NCBI GenBank assembly: GCA_030147065.1
Contig: JASLAP010000480.1
Location: 1-11,478, forward strand
Direction: 5' to 3'
Source: Pseudonocardia sp.
GTDB taxonomy: Bacteria; Actinomycetota; Actinomycetes; Mycobacteriales; Pseudonocardiaceae
DNA: 11,478 nt
Part shown: positions 1 through 7,368 of the stretch, one piece after another
How the letters are laid out: every line of letters begins with the position of its first letter
Position numbering within the stretch: position 1 is the first letter of the stretch
Notes under the pieces: model-generated
What the model was told of the DNA's origin: nothing
What the model saw: the letters and a program-made list of their open reading frames with translations, nothing else
Databases searched by the model: none
Made by a program: the position numbers and the translations under genes

Positions 1-1
1 C

Positions 2-643
2 GGCGGGCGCGGGATCCTGCTCGGCGGCGTGCCCGGGGTGCGCCCGGCCGAGGTCGTGGTGCTCGGCGCCGGGGTGTCCGGGCAGCACGCGGTGGACATG
101 GCCGTCGGCCTGGGTGCCGCGGTCACGGTGCTCGACCTCGACCTGGGCAAGCTGCGCCGGCTCGACGAGCGCTACGGCGGCCGGGTGCGCACCGTGGTGT
201 CCAACGCCCACGAGGTGGAGCGCGCCTGCCTGGTCGCCGACCTGGTGATCGGCGCGGTGCTCGTGCCCGGTGCCCGAGCCCCGCAGCTGGTGAGCAACGA
301 CCTGGTGCGCCGGATGCGGCCGGGCTCGGTGCTCGTCGACGTGGCGATCGACCAGGGCGGCTGCTTCGAGGACTCGCGACCCACCACGCACGCCGAGCCC
401 ACCTACCCGGTGCACGGCTCGATCTTCTACTGCGTGGCCAACATGCCCGGCGCGGTGCCGCACACCTCGACCCTGGCGCTGACCAATGTGACGCTGCCCT
501 ACCTGGTGCGGCTCGCGGGGCGGGGCTGGCGCGACGCGGTGGCCGCCGACCCGGCCCTGGCCGCCGGGCTGACCACCCGCGACGGCGAGCTGACCAGCCG
601 CGAGGTGGCCGAGGCGCACGGCCTGCCGTTCACCTCCGCCTGA
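2..643 (+). CDS. ald: Alanine dehydrogenase, C-terminal part (5' end outside window)
   Basis: NAD-dependent L-alanine dehydrogenase interconverts L-alanine and pyruvate plus ammonia in the cytoplasm, serving alanine catabolism and redox or nitrogen balance. The frame is open from base 2, and 213 residues are visible before TGA at 641-643. The family is about 370 residues, so roughly the C-terminal 57% is present. The nucleotide-binding fold is clear: GGRGILLGGVPGV leads into the glycine-rich loop VVVLGAGVSGQHA, with an acidic residue after the second strand (VTVLDLD). Further family signatures are ADLVIGAVLVPGA, VDVAIDQGGCFE with the conserved active-site Asp, SRPTTHAEPTY and YCVANMPGAVPHTST. 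The substrate-binding Lys and His of the N-terminal domain lie upstream of the window and cannot be checked. No frameshift is seen. A 107-base gap separates it from the next gene, so co-transcription is not implied. Confidence 0.96.
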   Translation, partial: GGRGILLGGVPGVRPAEVVVLGAGVSGQHAVDMAVGLGAAVTVLDLDLGKLRRLDERYGGRVRTVVSNAHEVERACLVADLVIGAVLVPGARAPQLVSNDLVRRMRPGSVLVDVAIDQGGCFEDSRPTTHAEPTYPVHGSIFYCVANMPGAVPHTSTLALTNVTLPYLVRLAGRGWRDAVAADPALAAGLTTRDGELTSREVAEAHGLPFTSA

Positions 644-690
644 CCGACCCGGCGGGCCCGGACCGGATCGACGGGTCCACGCCCGCTCCA

Positions 691-710
691 GCCGGGTGCG
701 CCGGCCCGGC
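691..710 (+). terminator. Possible GC hairpin after ald (weak)
   Basis: GCCGGG at 691-696 can pair with CCCGGC at 705-710 around an 8-base loop, 48 bases after the ald stop. No T-run follows, so this is at best a weak intrinsic terminator of the kind suggested for high-GC actinobacteria. Chance pairing is quite possible at this base composition. The rest of gap 644-750 shows nothing except the -10 element of the next gene. Confidence 0.25.
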
Positions 711-738
711 AGATCCGGTGGTCGGCGCGGGGGTCCTC

Positions 739-744
739 TAGGGT
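739..744 (+). promoter_or_regulatory. -10 element TAGGGT for a leaderless transcript of the lipid kinase gene
   Basis: TAGGGT fits the actinobacterial TANNNT -10 consensus. It ends 6 bases before the GTG at 751, so transcription starting at the normal distance would begin at or next to the start codon. No Shine-Dalgarno sequence is present between them, which supports leaderless translation. No recognisable -35 element was found. Confidence 0.55.
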
Positions 745-750
745 TCCGCC

Positions 751-1812
751 GTGACGGTCGACTGGTGGGTGATCGCCCTGGTGGTGCTCGGGGTGCTCGT
801 CGGGCTCCTGCTGGGGATCGTGCTGTCCCAGCGCAGGCTGCTGCGCGCGGCCGCGACGGCCGATCCGGACGACGACACCGAGCAGCGCCCACGGGCCGCG
901 GTGGTGGTCAACCCGACCAAGGCCGCCCCGGGCACCCGGGCCGAGATCACCATGGCCTGCATCGACCTGGGCTGGCGCGAGCCGCTGTGGTTGGAGACCA
1001 CGGTGGACGACCCCGGCACCGGGCAGGCCGAGGAGGCCCTGCGCCGCGACGTCGACGTGGTGCTGGCCTGCGGCGGGGACGGGACCGTGCGCACCGTGGC
1101 CGAGGTGCTGTCCGGTACCGGGATGCCGATGGCGCTGATCCCGGCGGGCACCGGCAACCTGCTGGCGCGCACCATCGGCACCCCGCTGGACGGCATCTTC
1201 AGCGCCACCCGGGTCGCGCTCAGCGGCGAGGAGCGCAAGATCGACGTCGGCCGGGTGCGGGTGGACGGCGAGGAGCACGAGCGGGTCTTCCTGGTGATGG
1301 CCGGCACCGGGTTCGACGCGACGATCATGCAGACCACCCCGGAGGCGCTCAAGGGCCGGGTCGGTCCGCTGGCCTACGTGATCTCCGGGCTGCGGACGCT
1401 GCGCGGGCGGCGCACCTACGTCACGCTGACCATCGACGACGACGAGCCGGTGCAGCGGCGCACCCGCACCGTCGTGGTCGGCAACAGCGGCACGCTGCTC
1501 GGCGGGCTGGTGCTGATGCCCGAGGCGCACATCGACGACGGCCAGCTCGACGTGGTCAACCTGGCCCCCAAGGGCATCCCCGGGTGGATCGCGGTGGCCG
1601 GGCGGGTGATCACCCGCCAGCGCCACGGGCACGCCAGGGTGGAGCACTGGCAGGTCCGCTCGATCGTGATCCGGGCGGAGTCGCCGCAGCCCTCCCAGCT
1701 CGACGGCGACCCGATCGGCGACGTCACCGAGCTGGCCATCCGGGTCGACCCGGCCGCGCTGGTGATGCGGGTGCCGGTGCCGCCGCCGTCGGACACCCCC
1801 GACCCGGGCTGA
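751..1812 (+). CDS. Membrane-anchored diacylglycerol/sphingosine kinase-family lipid kinase
   Basis: A 353-residue member of the DagK-catalytic (LCB5/YegS) family, which phosphorylates a lipid hydroxyl such as diacylglycerol with ATP. One hydrophobic helix (about residues 6-26, WVIALVVLGVLVGLLLGIVL) followed by QRR suggests an N-terminal membrane anchor with the catalytic domain in the cytoplasm. Family motifs in order are VVVNPTK (51-57), the nucleotide-binding CGGDGTVRTV (107-116, GGDGT at 108-112), PAGTGNLLART (131-141) and, near the C-terminus, LDGDP at 317-321, where YegS-like enzymes usually carry DGE. GTG 751 is chosen because it gives the complete helix and sits 6 bases after TAGGGT. 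The native lipid cannot be read from sequence: diacylglycerol recycling, phosphatidylinositol-type lipids or another prenyl or glycolipid all remain possible. Neighbours give no pathway link. Confidence 0.9.
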   Translation: MTVDWWVIALVVLGVLVGLLLGIVLSQRRLLRAAATADPDDDTEQRPRAAVVVNPTKAAPGTRAEITMACIDLGWREPLWLETTVDDPGTGQAEEALRRDVDVVLACGGDGTVRTVAEVLSGTGMPMALIPAGTGNLLARTIGTPLDGIFSATRVALSGEERKIDVGRVRVDGEEHERVFLVMAGTGFDATIMQTTPEALKGRVGPLAYVISGLRTLRGRRTYVTLTIDDDEPVQRRTRTVVVGNSGTLLGGLVLMPEAHIDDGQLDVVNLAPKGIPGWIAVAGRVITRQRHGHARVEHWQVRSIVIRAESPQPSQLDGDPIGDVTELAIRVDPAALVMRVPVPPPSDTPDPG

Positions 1813-1846
1813 CCGCGTCCGCGGGGCGGGTCGCGCCGGTCACGGT

Positions 1847-1868
1847 CCCGGCCGGCGGCCCGGCCGGG
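1847..1868 (+). terminator. Strong GC hairpin between lipid kinase gene and cobF
   Basis: A perfect 9-base-pair inverted repeat lies 35 bases after the lipid kinase stop: CCCGGCCGG at 1847-1855, loop CGGC, CCGGCCGGG at 1860-1868. It ends just before the cobF -10 element. There is no T-run, so it could terminate the upstream transcript without a U-tail, or be a structure around the cobF promoter. It is symmetrical and gives no strand information. Confidence 0.4.
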
Positions 1869-1872
1869 CGGC

Positions 1873-1878
1873 TACCGT
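1873..1878 (+). promoter_or_regulatory. -10 element TACCGT for a leaderless cobF transcript
   Basis: TACCGT matches TANNNT and ends 7 bases before the GTG at 1886. No Shine-Dalgarno sequence lies in between, which suggests transcription starting at the start codon. No -35 hexamer is evident. No cobalamin riboswitch can fit in the 73-base gap. Confidence 0.5.
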
Positions 1879-1885
1879 CGCGCCC

Positions 1886-2686
1886 GTGCGCACCGTCTAC
1901 GTGATCGGCATCGGCGCCGGCGACCCGGACCACGTCACCGCGCAGGCGGTGGCCGCGATGAACCGGGTGCAGGTGTTCTTCACCGTCGACAAGGGACCCG
2001 ACAAGGACGACCTGGCCGCCCTGCGGGCCGCGCTGCTGGCCCGCCACGTCACCGGAGCCCACCGGGTGGTGCAGATCCCCGATCCGCGCCGCGAGCGCGT
2101 CCCCGGGGCGGCCGCCGAGGCCGACTACACCGCCGCCGTCGACGACTGGCAGGCCCGCCGGGAGGCCCTCTACCGGGCCGCGATCCGCGACGAGCTGGCC
2201 GGCGACGGCGTCGGCGGGTTCCTGGTGTGGGGCGACCCGGCGCTCTACGACGGCACCCTGCGCATCCTCGACCGCATCCGCGCGCGCTCCGACGATCCTG
2301 CTGGGGTGGAGTTCGACGTGATCTCGGTGCCGGGGATCAGCGCGGTCCAGGTGCTGGCCGCGGCGCACGGGGTGGCGCTGACCCGGACCGGCCGGCCGGT
2401 GACCGTCACCACCGGCCGCCGGCTGGCCGCCGACGGCTTCCCGGCCGGGGTGGACGACGTGGTGGTCATGCTGGACGGCCAGACCGCCTTCGCCGGCCTG
2501 CCCGACCCGGACCTGGACATCTACTGGGGCGCCTACCTGGGCACCCCGGACCAGGTGCTGGTGAGCGGGGACCTGCAGCGGGTCAAGGCGCGGATCGTGG
2601 ACCTGCGCGCGCAGCGCCGCGCGGCCAAGGGCTGGATCATGGACACCTACCTGCTGCGCCGCCGCACGGATCAGCGCTTGACGTAG
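1886..2686 (+). CDS. cobF: Precorrin-6A synthase (deacetylating)
   Basis: CobF is an S-adenosylmethionine-dependent methyltransferase of the aerobic cobalamin (B12) pathway. It methylates C-1 of precorrin-5 with loss of the acetyl group as acetate, giving precorrin-6A. The 266-residue product is of normal length. Tetrapyrrole-methylase signatures are the N-terminal YVIGIGAGDPDHVTAQA (SAM-site loop at about 8-14), FLVWGDPALYD (112-122) and SVPGISAVQVLAA (147-159). CobF-specific runs include VDKGPDKDDL, VTTGRRLA, WGAYLGTPDQVLVSG and the C-terminal GWIMDTYLLRRR. The start GTG 1886 gives the canonical N-terminus and follows TACCGT at leaderless spacing. No other cobalamin gene is in the window, so cobF stands apart from its pathway here. 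Its last 16 bases overlap the convergent dinB gene. Confidence 0.95.
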   Translation: MRTVYVIGIGAGDPDHVTAQAVAAMNRVQVFFTVDKGPDKDDLAALRAALLARHVTGAHRVVQIPDPRRERVPGAAAEADYTAAVDDWQARREALYRAAIRDELAGDGVGGFLVWGDPALYDGTLRILDRIRARSDDPAGVEFDVISVPGISAVQVLAAAHGVALTRTGRPVTVTTGRRLAADGFPAGVDDVVVMLDGQTAFAGLPDPDLDIYWGAYLGTPDQVLVSGDLQRVKARIVDLRAQRRAAKGWIMDTYLLRRRTDQRLT

Positions 2687-3708
2687 TCGGCGCGGACGCC
2701 GACCAGGCGGACGGCGCGGTCGCGGCGGAAGCGGTCCAGCACGCCCAGGGCGGCGGCGGTGAACGCCTCCGGGTCGGTGGTCGGCCCGGGCAGGGTGGCG
2801 CTGCGGACCCGGGTGGTGAACGGCACGAACCGGATCTTGACCGCCACCCGCAGCGCCGGGCGCCCGTCGTCGGCCATGTCCGCGGCGACCCGGCGGGCCA
2901 GCGCCGCGGTCTGCGCCCGGATCTGCTCCCAGTCGGCGAGGTCCTGCTGGAAGGTGGTCTCCCGGCTGCGCGAGCGGCGCTCCCACGGGGTGCCGACGAC
3001 CTCGGCGCGGGCGATGCCCCGGCCCAACTGGACGTACCACGGCCCCATGGCGGGGCCGAGGTCGGCGGCGAGCGCGTCGGGGTCGGCGGCGGCCAGGTCG
3101 CGCACGGTGTGCAGGCCCCGCTCGGCCAGCGTGGCCGCGGTCCGCGCCCCGATGCCCCACAGCGCCCGGGTCGGCCGGTGGGCCATCACCTGCTCCCAGA
3201 CGTCGGCGGTCAACCGGTACACCCCGGCCGGCTTGCCGAACCCGGTGGCGAGCTTGGCCCGCAACAGGTTGTCGCCGATGCCGACCGTGCAGTGCAGGCC
3301 GGTCGCGCCGAGCACCGCCCGCTGCACCGAGCGGGCCAGCGCCTCCGGGTCGGCGGTGCGCACCCCGACGAACGCCTCGTCCCAGCCCACCACCTCCACC
3401 ACCGCTCCCGGCAGCGCCCGCAGCGTGGCCATGACCTGCTCGGAGACCTGCTCGTAGTACGGGTTGTCGGCGGGCAGGAACACCACGTCGGGGGAGCGGC
3501 GGGCCGCGGTGCGCAGCGCCATCCCGGCCCGGATGCCCAGCTCCCGGGCGGGGTAGGAGGCCGCGGCGACCGCGCCGCGTTCGGTCGGGTCGCCCCGCCC
3601 GCCGACGACCACCGGCTGCCCGGCCAGCTCCGGCCGGCGCAGCACCTCGGCCGCGGCCAGGAACTGGTCGAGGTCGACGTGCAGCACCCAGTAGGGCTCC
3701 TCGGCCAC
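2671..3708 (-). CDS. dinB2: DinB2-type Y-family DNA polymerase IV
   Basis: A 345-residue Y-family translesion polymerase. Palm motifs are VLHVDLDQF (8-16, metal ligands D12 and D14), SYPARELGIRAGM (51-63) and GWDEAF (108-113, catalytic D110 and E111). GVYRLTADVWEQVMAH leads into the helix-hairpin-helix WGIGARTAATLAERGL of the thumb. The little-finger domain runs to the end (RETTFQQDL to VRLVGVRADYVKR). The steric-gate position after F16 holds Leu17 instead of the usual Phe or Tyr, as in Mycobacterium smegmatis DinB2, whose Leu14 permits ribonucleotide use. No QxxLF-like clamp-binding peptide follows the little finger, also like mycobacterial DinB2. The GTG start (3706-3708) lies 19 bases after the SGNH hydrolase stop in the same orientation. 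A -10-like CACACT sits 6 bases upstream, so it may be read both from the operon and from its own leaderless promoter. The 3' end overlaps cobF. Confidence 0.92.
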   Translation of the reverse strand: MAEEPYWVLHVDLDQFLAAAEVLRRPELAGQPVVVGGRGDPTERGAVAAASYPARELGIRAGMALRTAARRSPDVVFLPADNPYYEQVSEQVMATLRALPGAVVEVVGWDEAFVGVRTADPEALARSVQRAVLGATGLHCTVGIGDNLLRAKLATGFGKPAGVYRLTADVWEQVMAHRPTRALWGIGARTAATLAERGLHTVRDLAAADPDALAADLGPAMGPWYVQLGRGIARAEVVGTPWERRSRSRETTFQQDLADWEQIRAQTAALARRVAADMADDGRPALRVAVKIRFVPFTTRVRSATLPGPTTDPEAFTAAALGVLDRFRRDRAVRLVGVRADYVKR

Positions 3709-3714
3709 CCCGAC

Positions 3715-3720
3715 AGTGTG
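3715..3720 (-). promoter_or_regulatory. -10-like CACACT upstream of dinB2 (leaderless)
   Basis: On the minus strand CACACT ends 6 bases before the GTG of the polymerase gene, the distance expected for a leaderless start. The first base departs from TANNNT. The surrounding 9-mer GGCACACTG (plus-strand 3714-3722) recurs at the same distance from the osaC-like start (7362-7370). No Shine-Dalgarno is seen. Confidence 0.35.
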
Positions 3721-3727
3721 CCGCCGA

Positions 3728-5278
3728 TCAGCCCGGCGGGTCGGACTCGATCAGCCGGACCACCGCCGAGGCCATCCGCAGCTCCCCGATGCCGGTCGGG
3801 TGGAACGGGGCGATGTCGCCCATGCCCTGCAGGTCCGGGCCCAGGCCGTCGGCGGGCGGGTCGCACAGCAGCCGCAGCGGCGGGTCGGCGACCGCGAACC
3901 CGTACTTCCCCGCCCCGGTCCGCAGCACGTCGTTGAGCAGGTCGTTGCGCGCGGACAGCAGCTCGATCTTGGCCGGGTCCAGGCCGGGGTAGCCGTCGAC
4001 CCGGGTGTCGGGGCAGTCGGCGTCCGGGGGGAAGGCGCCGTAGGAGGTCATCACGATGATCTGCGGTGCGCCGGGCAGGTCGGCGAGGTCGACCAGCAGG
4101 TCGCCGTAGACCCGGTCGAACGCGGCGAGCCGGTAGTCGAACTCGCCCTGGGTGAGCTGGTCGGAGCAGTCCGGCACGCCGTAGCAGTACTGCAGGAAGT
4201 CGCTCCAGCCCACGTCGTTGGGCCCGATCGCGACGACCACGAAGTCCAGGTCCCGGACCTGCTTGAGCAGCCCGACCTGGGCCGGCAGCAGCCGCCCTCC
4301 GCGCTGCTGCGGGCCGCGCAGGCCGCTGGTGATGGTGGCGTCCGGGCAGGCCAGGTTGAGCACCCGGGCGCCGGTCAGGTTGCCGATCTCCACGGCCAGC
4401 GAGTCGGTGCTGCGCTCGCAGGCGGCCTCGTCCGGGGTCGGGTCGGGCAGCGGCGGGCCGCCGAGCCGGGCCACCCGCGAGTCGCCGATCACCGCCCCGT
4501 CGAACCCGGTGACCGGCGGGCCGACCGGGTCGGGGGAAAGGTGGTAGGCACCCACCAGCTGGGACAGCGAGCTGACGTTGCGCAGCCCCTGCACGGCCCC
4601 GGCGTAGGCCAGCACCCCGGAGACCGCCCAGGCCAGCACCGACGCCGCCAGGGCGACCACGGTCATCCGGCGCGCGGCCCGCGCGCAGTAGGCCCAGATG
4701 TCGGGCAGCGGGGCGTGCCCGCCGGTCTCCCGGCTCTGCCGGCGCAGCACCAGCAGGGTGCGCAGCGCGGTCGCCCCGGCCGCCGCGGCCAGGGTGAACA
4801 CCAACAGGCCCAGCCCGCCCAGCAGGTACCAGGTGACGAACCCGGTGGTCACCGCGCTCACCGCGGCGTCGCGGGCCTGCGGGCCGCGCTCGGCGTCGAA
4901 CACCGCCGCGGCGGCCTCGCCGCGCTTGACCGGGCCCATGGTCAGCTCCGGGCGCAGCGGTCCCCAGACGGTCAGCCGGTCGACGTCCAGCGCGGTGTTG
5001 CCGACCTGCACCAGCCGGGCCGGGCCGGACAGGTTCGGCTCCGGCGGCCGGGCGCCCACGGTGAGGTGCTGGCCGAAGGCCTCGACCTCCCGGGCCGGGG
5101 TCAGCTCCACTGCCACCGGGATGCCCGCCCCCAGGCAGAACAGCACCAGCGCCAGCATCGGCCAGGCCCGCGCCCGCAGCGGTGCGCCCGGCGCGGCGCC
5201 GGTCCCGGGCCCGGGCTCGTCCGCCGGGCGCGGGGGGCTCGGATCGGCCGGGGACCGGGCGACCGGTCCCCGGCTCAC
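3728..5278 (-). CDS. Membrane-anchored SGNH/GDSL-family hydrolase
   Basis: A 516-residue protein with three predicted membrane helices (about 39-59, 146-170 and 206-229) and a C-terminal SGNH hydrolase domain (about 258-516). Helix count and positive charges (RTLLVLRR after helix 2) place the N-terminus inside and the hydrolase outside. Catalytic blocks are VIGDSR (nucleophile S267), GNLTGARVLNLACPDA (block II Gly), VVAIGPNDVGW (oxyanion N354) and DIAPFHPTGIGE (H493). The usual Asp three residues before the His is Ala490; Asp488 lies five before, so the triad may be a dyad or be rearranged. Several cysteines in the outer domain could form disulfides. The substrate is unknown: an O-acyl group on an envelope glycan or lipid is a reasonable guess. 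The start GTG 5276-5278 overlaps the TGA of the OsaC-like gene (GTGA), implying translational coupling. In this frame no stop occurs upstream until about 7204, but that extension is a shadow of the upstream gene. Confidence 0.85.
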   Translation of the reverse strand: MSRGPVARSPADPSPPRPADEPGPGTGAAPGAPLRARAWPMLALVLFCLGAGIPVAVELTPAREVEAFGQHLTVGARPPEPNLSGPARLVQVGNTALDVDRLTVWGPLRPELTMGPVKRGEAAAAVFDAERGPQARDAAVSAVTTGFVTWYLLGGLGLLVFTLAAAAGATALRTLLVLRRQSRETGGHAPLPDIWAYCARAARRMTVVALAASVLAWAVSGVLAYAGAVQGLRNVSSLSQLVGAYHLSPDPVGPPVTGFDGAVIGDSRVARLGGPPLPDPTPDEAACERSTDSLAVEIGNLTGARVLNLACPDATITSGLRGPQQRGGRLLPAQVGLLKQVRDLDFVVVAIGPNDVGWSDFLQYCYGVPDCSDQLTQGEFDYRLAAFDRVYGDLLVDLADLPGAPQIIVMTSYGAFPPDADCPDTRVDGYPGLDPAKIELLSARNDLLNDVLRTGAGKYGFAVADPPLRLLCDPPADGLGPDLQGMGDIAPFHPTGIGELRMASAVVRLIESDPPG

Positions 5279-7356
5279 CGCGCGGCCCGGATGGCCAGCA
5301 GCGCGACGTCGTCGTCGAGCGGGTCGGCGGAGAAGCGCTCCACCGCCTCCCGGACCGCGGCCACCACCTGCCGGGCCGGCCGGCCGGCCGCGCCCGCGGC
5401 CACCTCCAGCAGCCGGTCGGCGCCGAACTGCGCGCGTCCGCGGCGGCGCTCGGTGACCCCGTCGGTGTAGGCCAGGAACACCTCGCCGGGGGCGAGGTGG
5501 TGGCGGGTGCACTGCAGCCGCATCCGCGGCACCAGTCCGACCGCCGAGCCGAACTCGCCGACCAGCTCGGCGCGCCCGTCCGCGCGGACCACCACCGGCT
5601 GCACGTGCCCGGCCAGCACCAGCTCCACGTCCAGACCGGCCGACCCCGGGCGGGCCCGGCTGACCATGGCCGCGGCCAGCGTGCAGAACTGCAGCGGGTC
5701 CTCGGCCTCCATCATCACCTCGTTGAGCATCTCGATCGCCCGCGGCAGCGACCGGCCGTCGCGGACCAGCACCCGCAGCACGTCGCGCACCAGGCTGGTG
5801 CGCGCGGCGGCCCGGGCGCCCTTGCCGCAGACGTCGCCGATGGCCACGTGCCAGTGCGACGGGTCGACGGTGAGCACGTCGTAGAAGTCGCCGCCGACGT
5901 CGCTGCCCGAGCTGGCCGAGAGGTACTCCGCGGCGAACTCCACGCCGGGCACCACCGGCAGCGCCCGGGGCAGCAGCGCCTGCTGCAGCGCCTGGGACAC
6001 CGCGACGTGCGCGGCGGTGCTCTGCGCGTTGTGGATCGACAGCGCCGCCCGGCGGGCGACGTCGGCGGCCATCATCACGTCCTCGGGGGTGTGCGGGCGG
6101 TCCCGCGGGCGGCCGACGATCAGCGTGCCGATGGTGGTGCCGCGGGCGCGCAGCGGCAGCGCGATCCCGTCGGTCGGGACGGCGAAGCGGACCGGTGAGC
6201 TGCCGTCGCGGACCAGCTCGGTCAGCCGGCGGCGCAGCTCGGCGGGCAGGCCGGGCGCCGCGTCGGGGTCGAGCACCGCGCGCAGCTCGGGCAGCTCGTC
6301 CTCGTCGGCGTGGGTGAGCGCGGCCAGCCGCAGCCGCGAGGTCGGGTCGACCAGGTGCACCGCGCACCAGCGGCCCAGGCGGGGCACCACGACCTGCGGC
6401 ACCACCGCGACCGCCAGCTCGGCGTCCAGCGACTGGCCGAGCAGCTCGCTGGTCTCGGCCAGGTAGGTCATCCAGGCCCGGCGGCGCTGGTCGACCTCGC
6501 GCAGCCAGCGCGCCTCGACGGCCATCGCGATCCGGTTGGCGATCAGCTCGACCAGGTCGCGGGTGCGCTCGTCGTCGGTCCCGGGGCCGACCACGTGCAG
6601 CGCCCCGCGCAGCGGCGCCGTCATCGGCAGCCGCACCTGCAGGTCGGGCCCGGACGCGCCCGGGCGGGCGGGCCGGTCGACGCCGTCGCGGGCCAGCTCG
6701 GCCGGGCCGCCGCCGTCGCCCTCGTCGACCTCGACGCTGACCGCGTCGGCGCGCAGCAGCTCGCGCAGCCGGCGGACCAGCTCGCCGACCAGCTCCTCGG
6801 GCTCCAACCGCCCGGCCAGCCCGGCCGGCACGTGCAGCAGCCAGCGGGCCTGCTCGGCGGTGGCGAACACCCGGTCCGGGTCCAGGTCCGGCCCCGGCTC
6901 GGCGGCCACGGCCGCGGCGGCCCCGGGGCGCTGCCCCGCCGGCGGCGTGCGGCGGGCCAGGGTGAACCAGATGACGTGCCGGCCGTCGTGGTCGTGGCGG
7001 GTGCCCCAGGCGGTGGACAGCCGCTGCACCAGGGTCAGACCGCGCCCGTGGGTCGCGGCCCGGCCGTAGCGCTGCCGCGGCTGGGCCAGGTGCAGCTCCA
7101 GCGGGCCGGCGCCGCGGTCGCCGACGGCGACGGTCACGTCGTCGGCGGTGATGGTGATGGTGACCTCGAACTCGGTCCCGGCGTGCAGCACGGCGTTCTC
7201 GCACAGCTCACTGGCCAGCAGCACCGCCGTGTCGGCCAGGTCGGCCTCCCGTTCGCGGTCCAGCCCGTCCAGCGCGCTGTGCACCATCCGGCGTGCCCGA
7301 GCCGCGGATCGGGCGTCGGGCGGCAGCCGGATCCGCCGCTCGGTCTGAACGGGCAC
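5275..7356 (-). CDS. osaC: OsaC-like RsbW kinase / GAF / PP2C (SpoIIE) phosphatase stress regulator
   Basis: A 693-residue soluble protein joining an anti-sigma-type kinase to a phosphatase. Residues 1-135 form an RsbW/SpoIIAB-like HATPase: SELCENAVLHAG (E50 and N54, the Glu/Asn spacing of SpoIIAB), GDRGAG (79-84) and HGRGLTLV (103-110). Residues about 165-285 and 297-445 look like two GAF or PAS-like sensory modules; the assignment is by pattern only. Residues about 455-693 are a SpoIIE-type PP2C phosphatase: GGDFYDV (D490, D493), GDVCGKG (D508), AYTDGVTE (D632) and LDDDVALL (681-683). The architecture matches S. coelicolor OsaC, an RsbW-like modulator of SigB encoded next to osaAB; that comparison is from memory. 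GTG 7354-7356 is chosen because the HATPase fold begins directly after it and CACACT lies 6 bases upstream. It is divergent from the poly-HAMP kinase gene and GTGA-coupled to the SGNH gene. No stand-alone anti-anti-sigma factor or sigma gene is visible here. Confidence 0.88.
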   Translation of the reverse strand: MPVQTERRIRLPPDARSAARARRMVHSALDGLDREREADLADTAVLLASELCENAVLHAGTEFEVTITITADDVTVAVGDRGAGPLELHLAQPRQRYGRAATHGRGLTLVQRLSTAWGTRHDHDGRHVIWFTLARRTPPAGQRPGAAAAVAAEPGPDLDPDRVFATAEQARWLLHVPAGLAGRLEPEELVGELVRRLRELLRADAVSVEVDEGDGGGPAELARDGVDRPARPGASGPDLQVRLPMTAPLRGALHVVGPGTDDERTRDLVELIANRIAMAVEARWLREVDQRRRAWMTYLAETSELLGQSLDAELAVAVVPQVVVPRLGRWCAVHLVDPTSRLRLAALTHADEDELPELRAVLDPDAAPGLPAELRRRLTELVRDGSSPVRFAVPTDGIALPLRARGTTIGTLIVGRPRDRPHTPEDVMMAADVARRAALSIHNAQSTAAHVAVSQALQQALLPRALPVVPGVEFAAEYLSASSGSDVGGDFYDVLTVDPSHWHVAIGDVCGKGARAAARTSLVRDVLRVLVRDGRSLPRAIEMLNEVMMEAEDPLQFCTLAAAMVSRARPGSAGLDVELVLAGHVQPVVVRADGRAELVGEFGSAVGLVPRMRLQCTRHHLAPGEVFLAYTDGVTERRRGRAQFGADRLLEVAAGAAGRPARQVVAAVREAVERFSADPLDDDVALLAIRAAR

Positions 7357-7362
7357 GGGTGC

Positions 7363-7368
7363 AGTGTG
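7363..7368 (-). promoter_or_regulatory. -10-like CACACT upstream of osaC-like gene (leaderless)
   Basis: Minus-strand CACACT ends 6 bases before the GTG at 7356, with no Shine-Dalgarno sequence between. It lies in the same 9-base context (GGCACACTG) and at the same distance as the dinB2 element. The first base deviates from TANNNT, so promoter strength is uncertain. Confidence 0.35.

Noticed and set aside
499..1647. Minus-strand open frame opposite ald and the lipid kinase
   Set aside because: Rich in Gly/His/Arg without motifs, and overlaps two recognised genes on the other strand.
1813..1885. Cobalamin riboswitch upstream of cobF
   Set aside because: The gap is only 73 bases, too short for the aptamer, and no B12-box-like sequence was seen.
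3709..3727. LexA-type SOS box before dinB2
   Set aside because: No actinobacterial SOS-box half-sites (GAAC/GTTC pair) occur in the short gap or just upstream.
2227..3936. Long plus-strand open frames over cobF, dinB2 and the hydrolase (also 3716-5470)
   Set aside because: High-GC shadow frames with biased composition, opposite to genes that have clear catalytic motifs.
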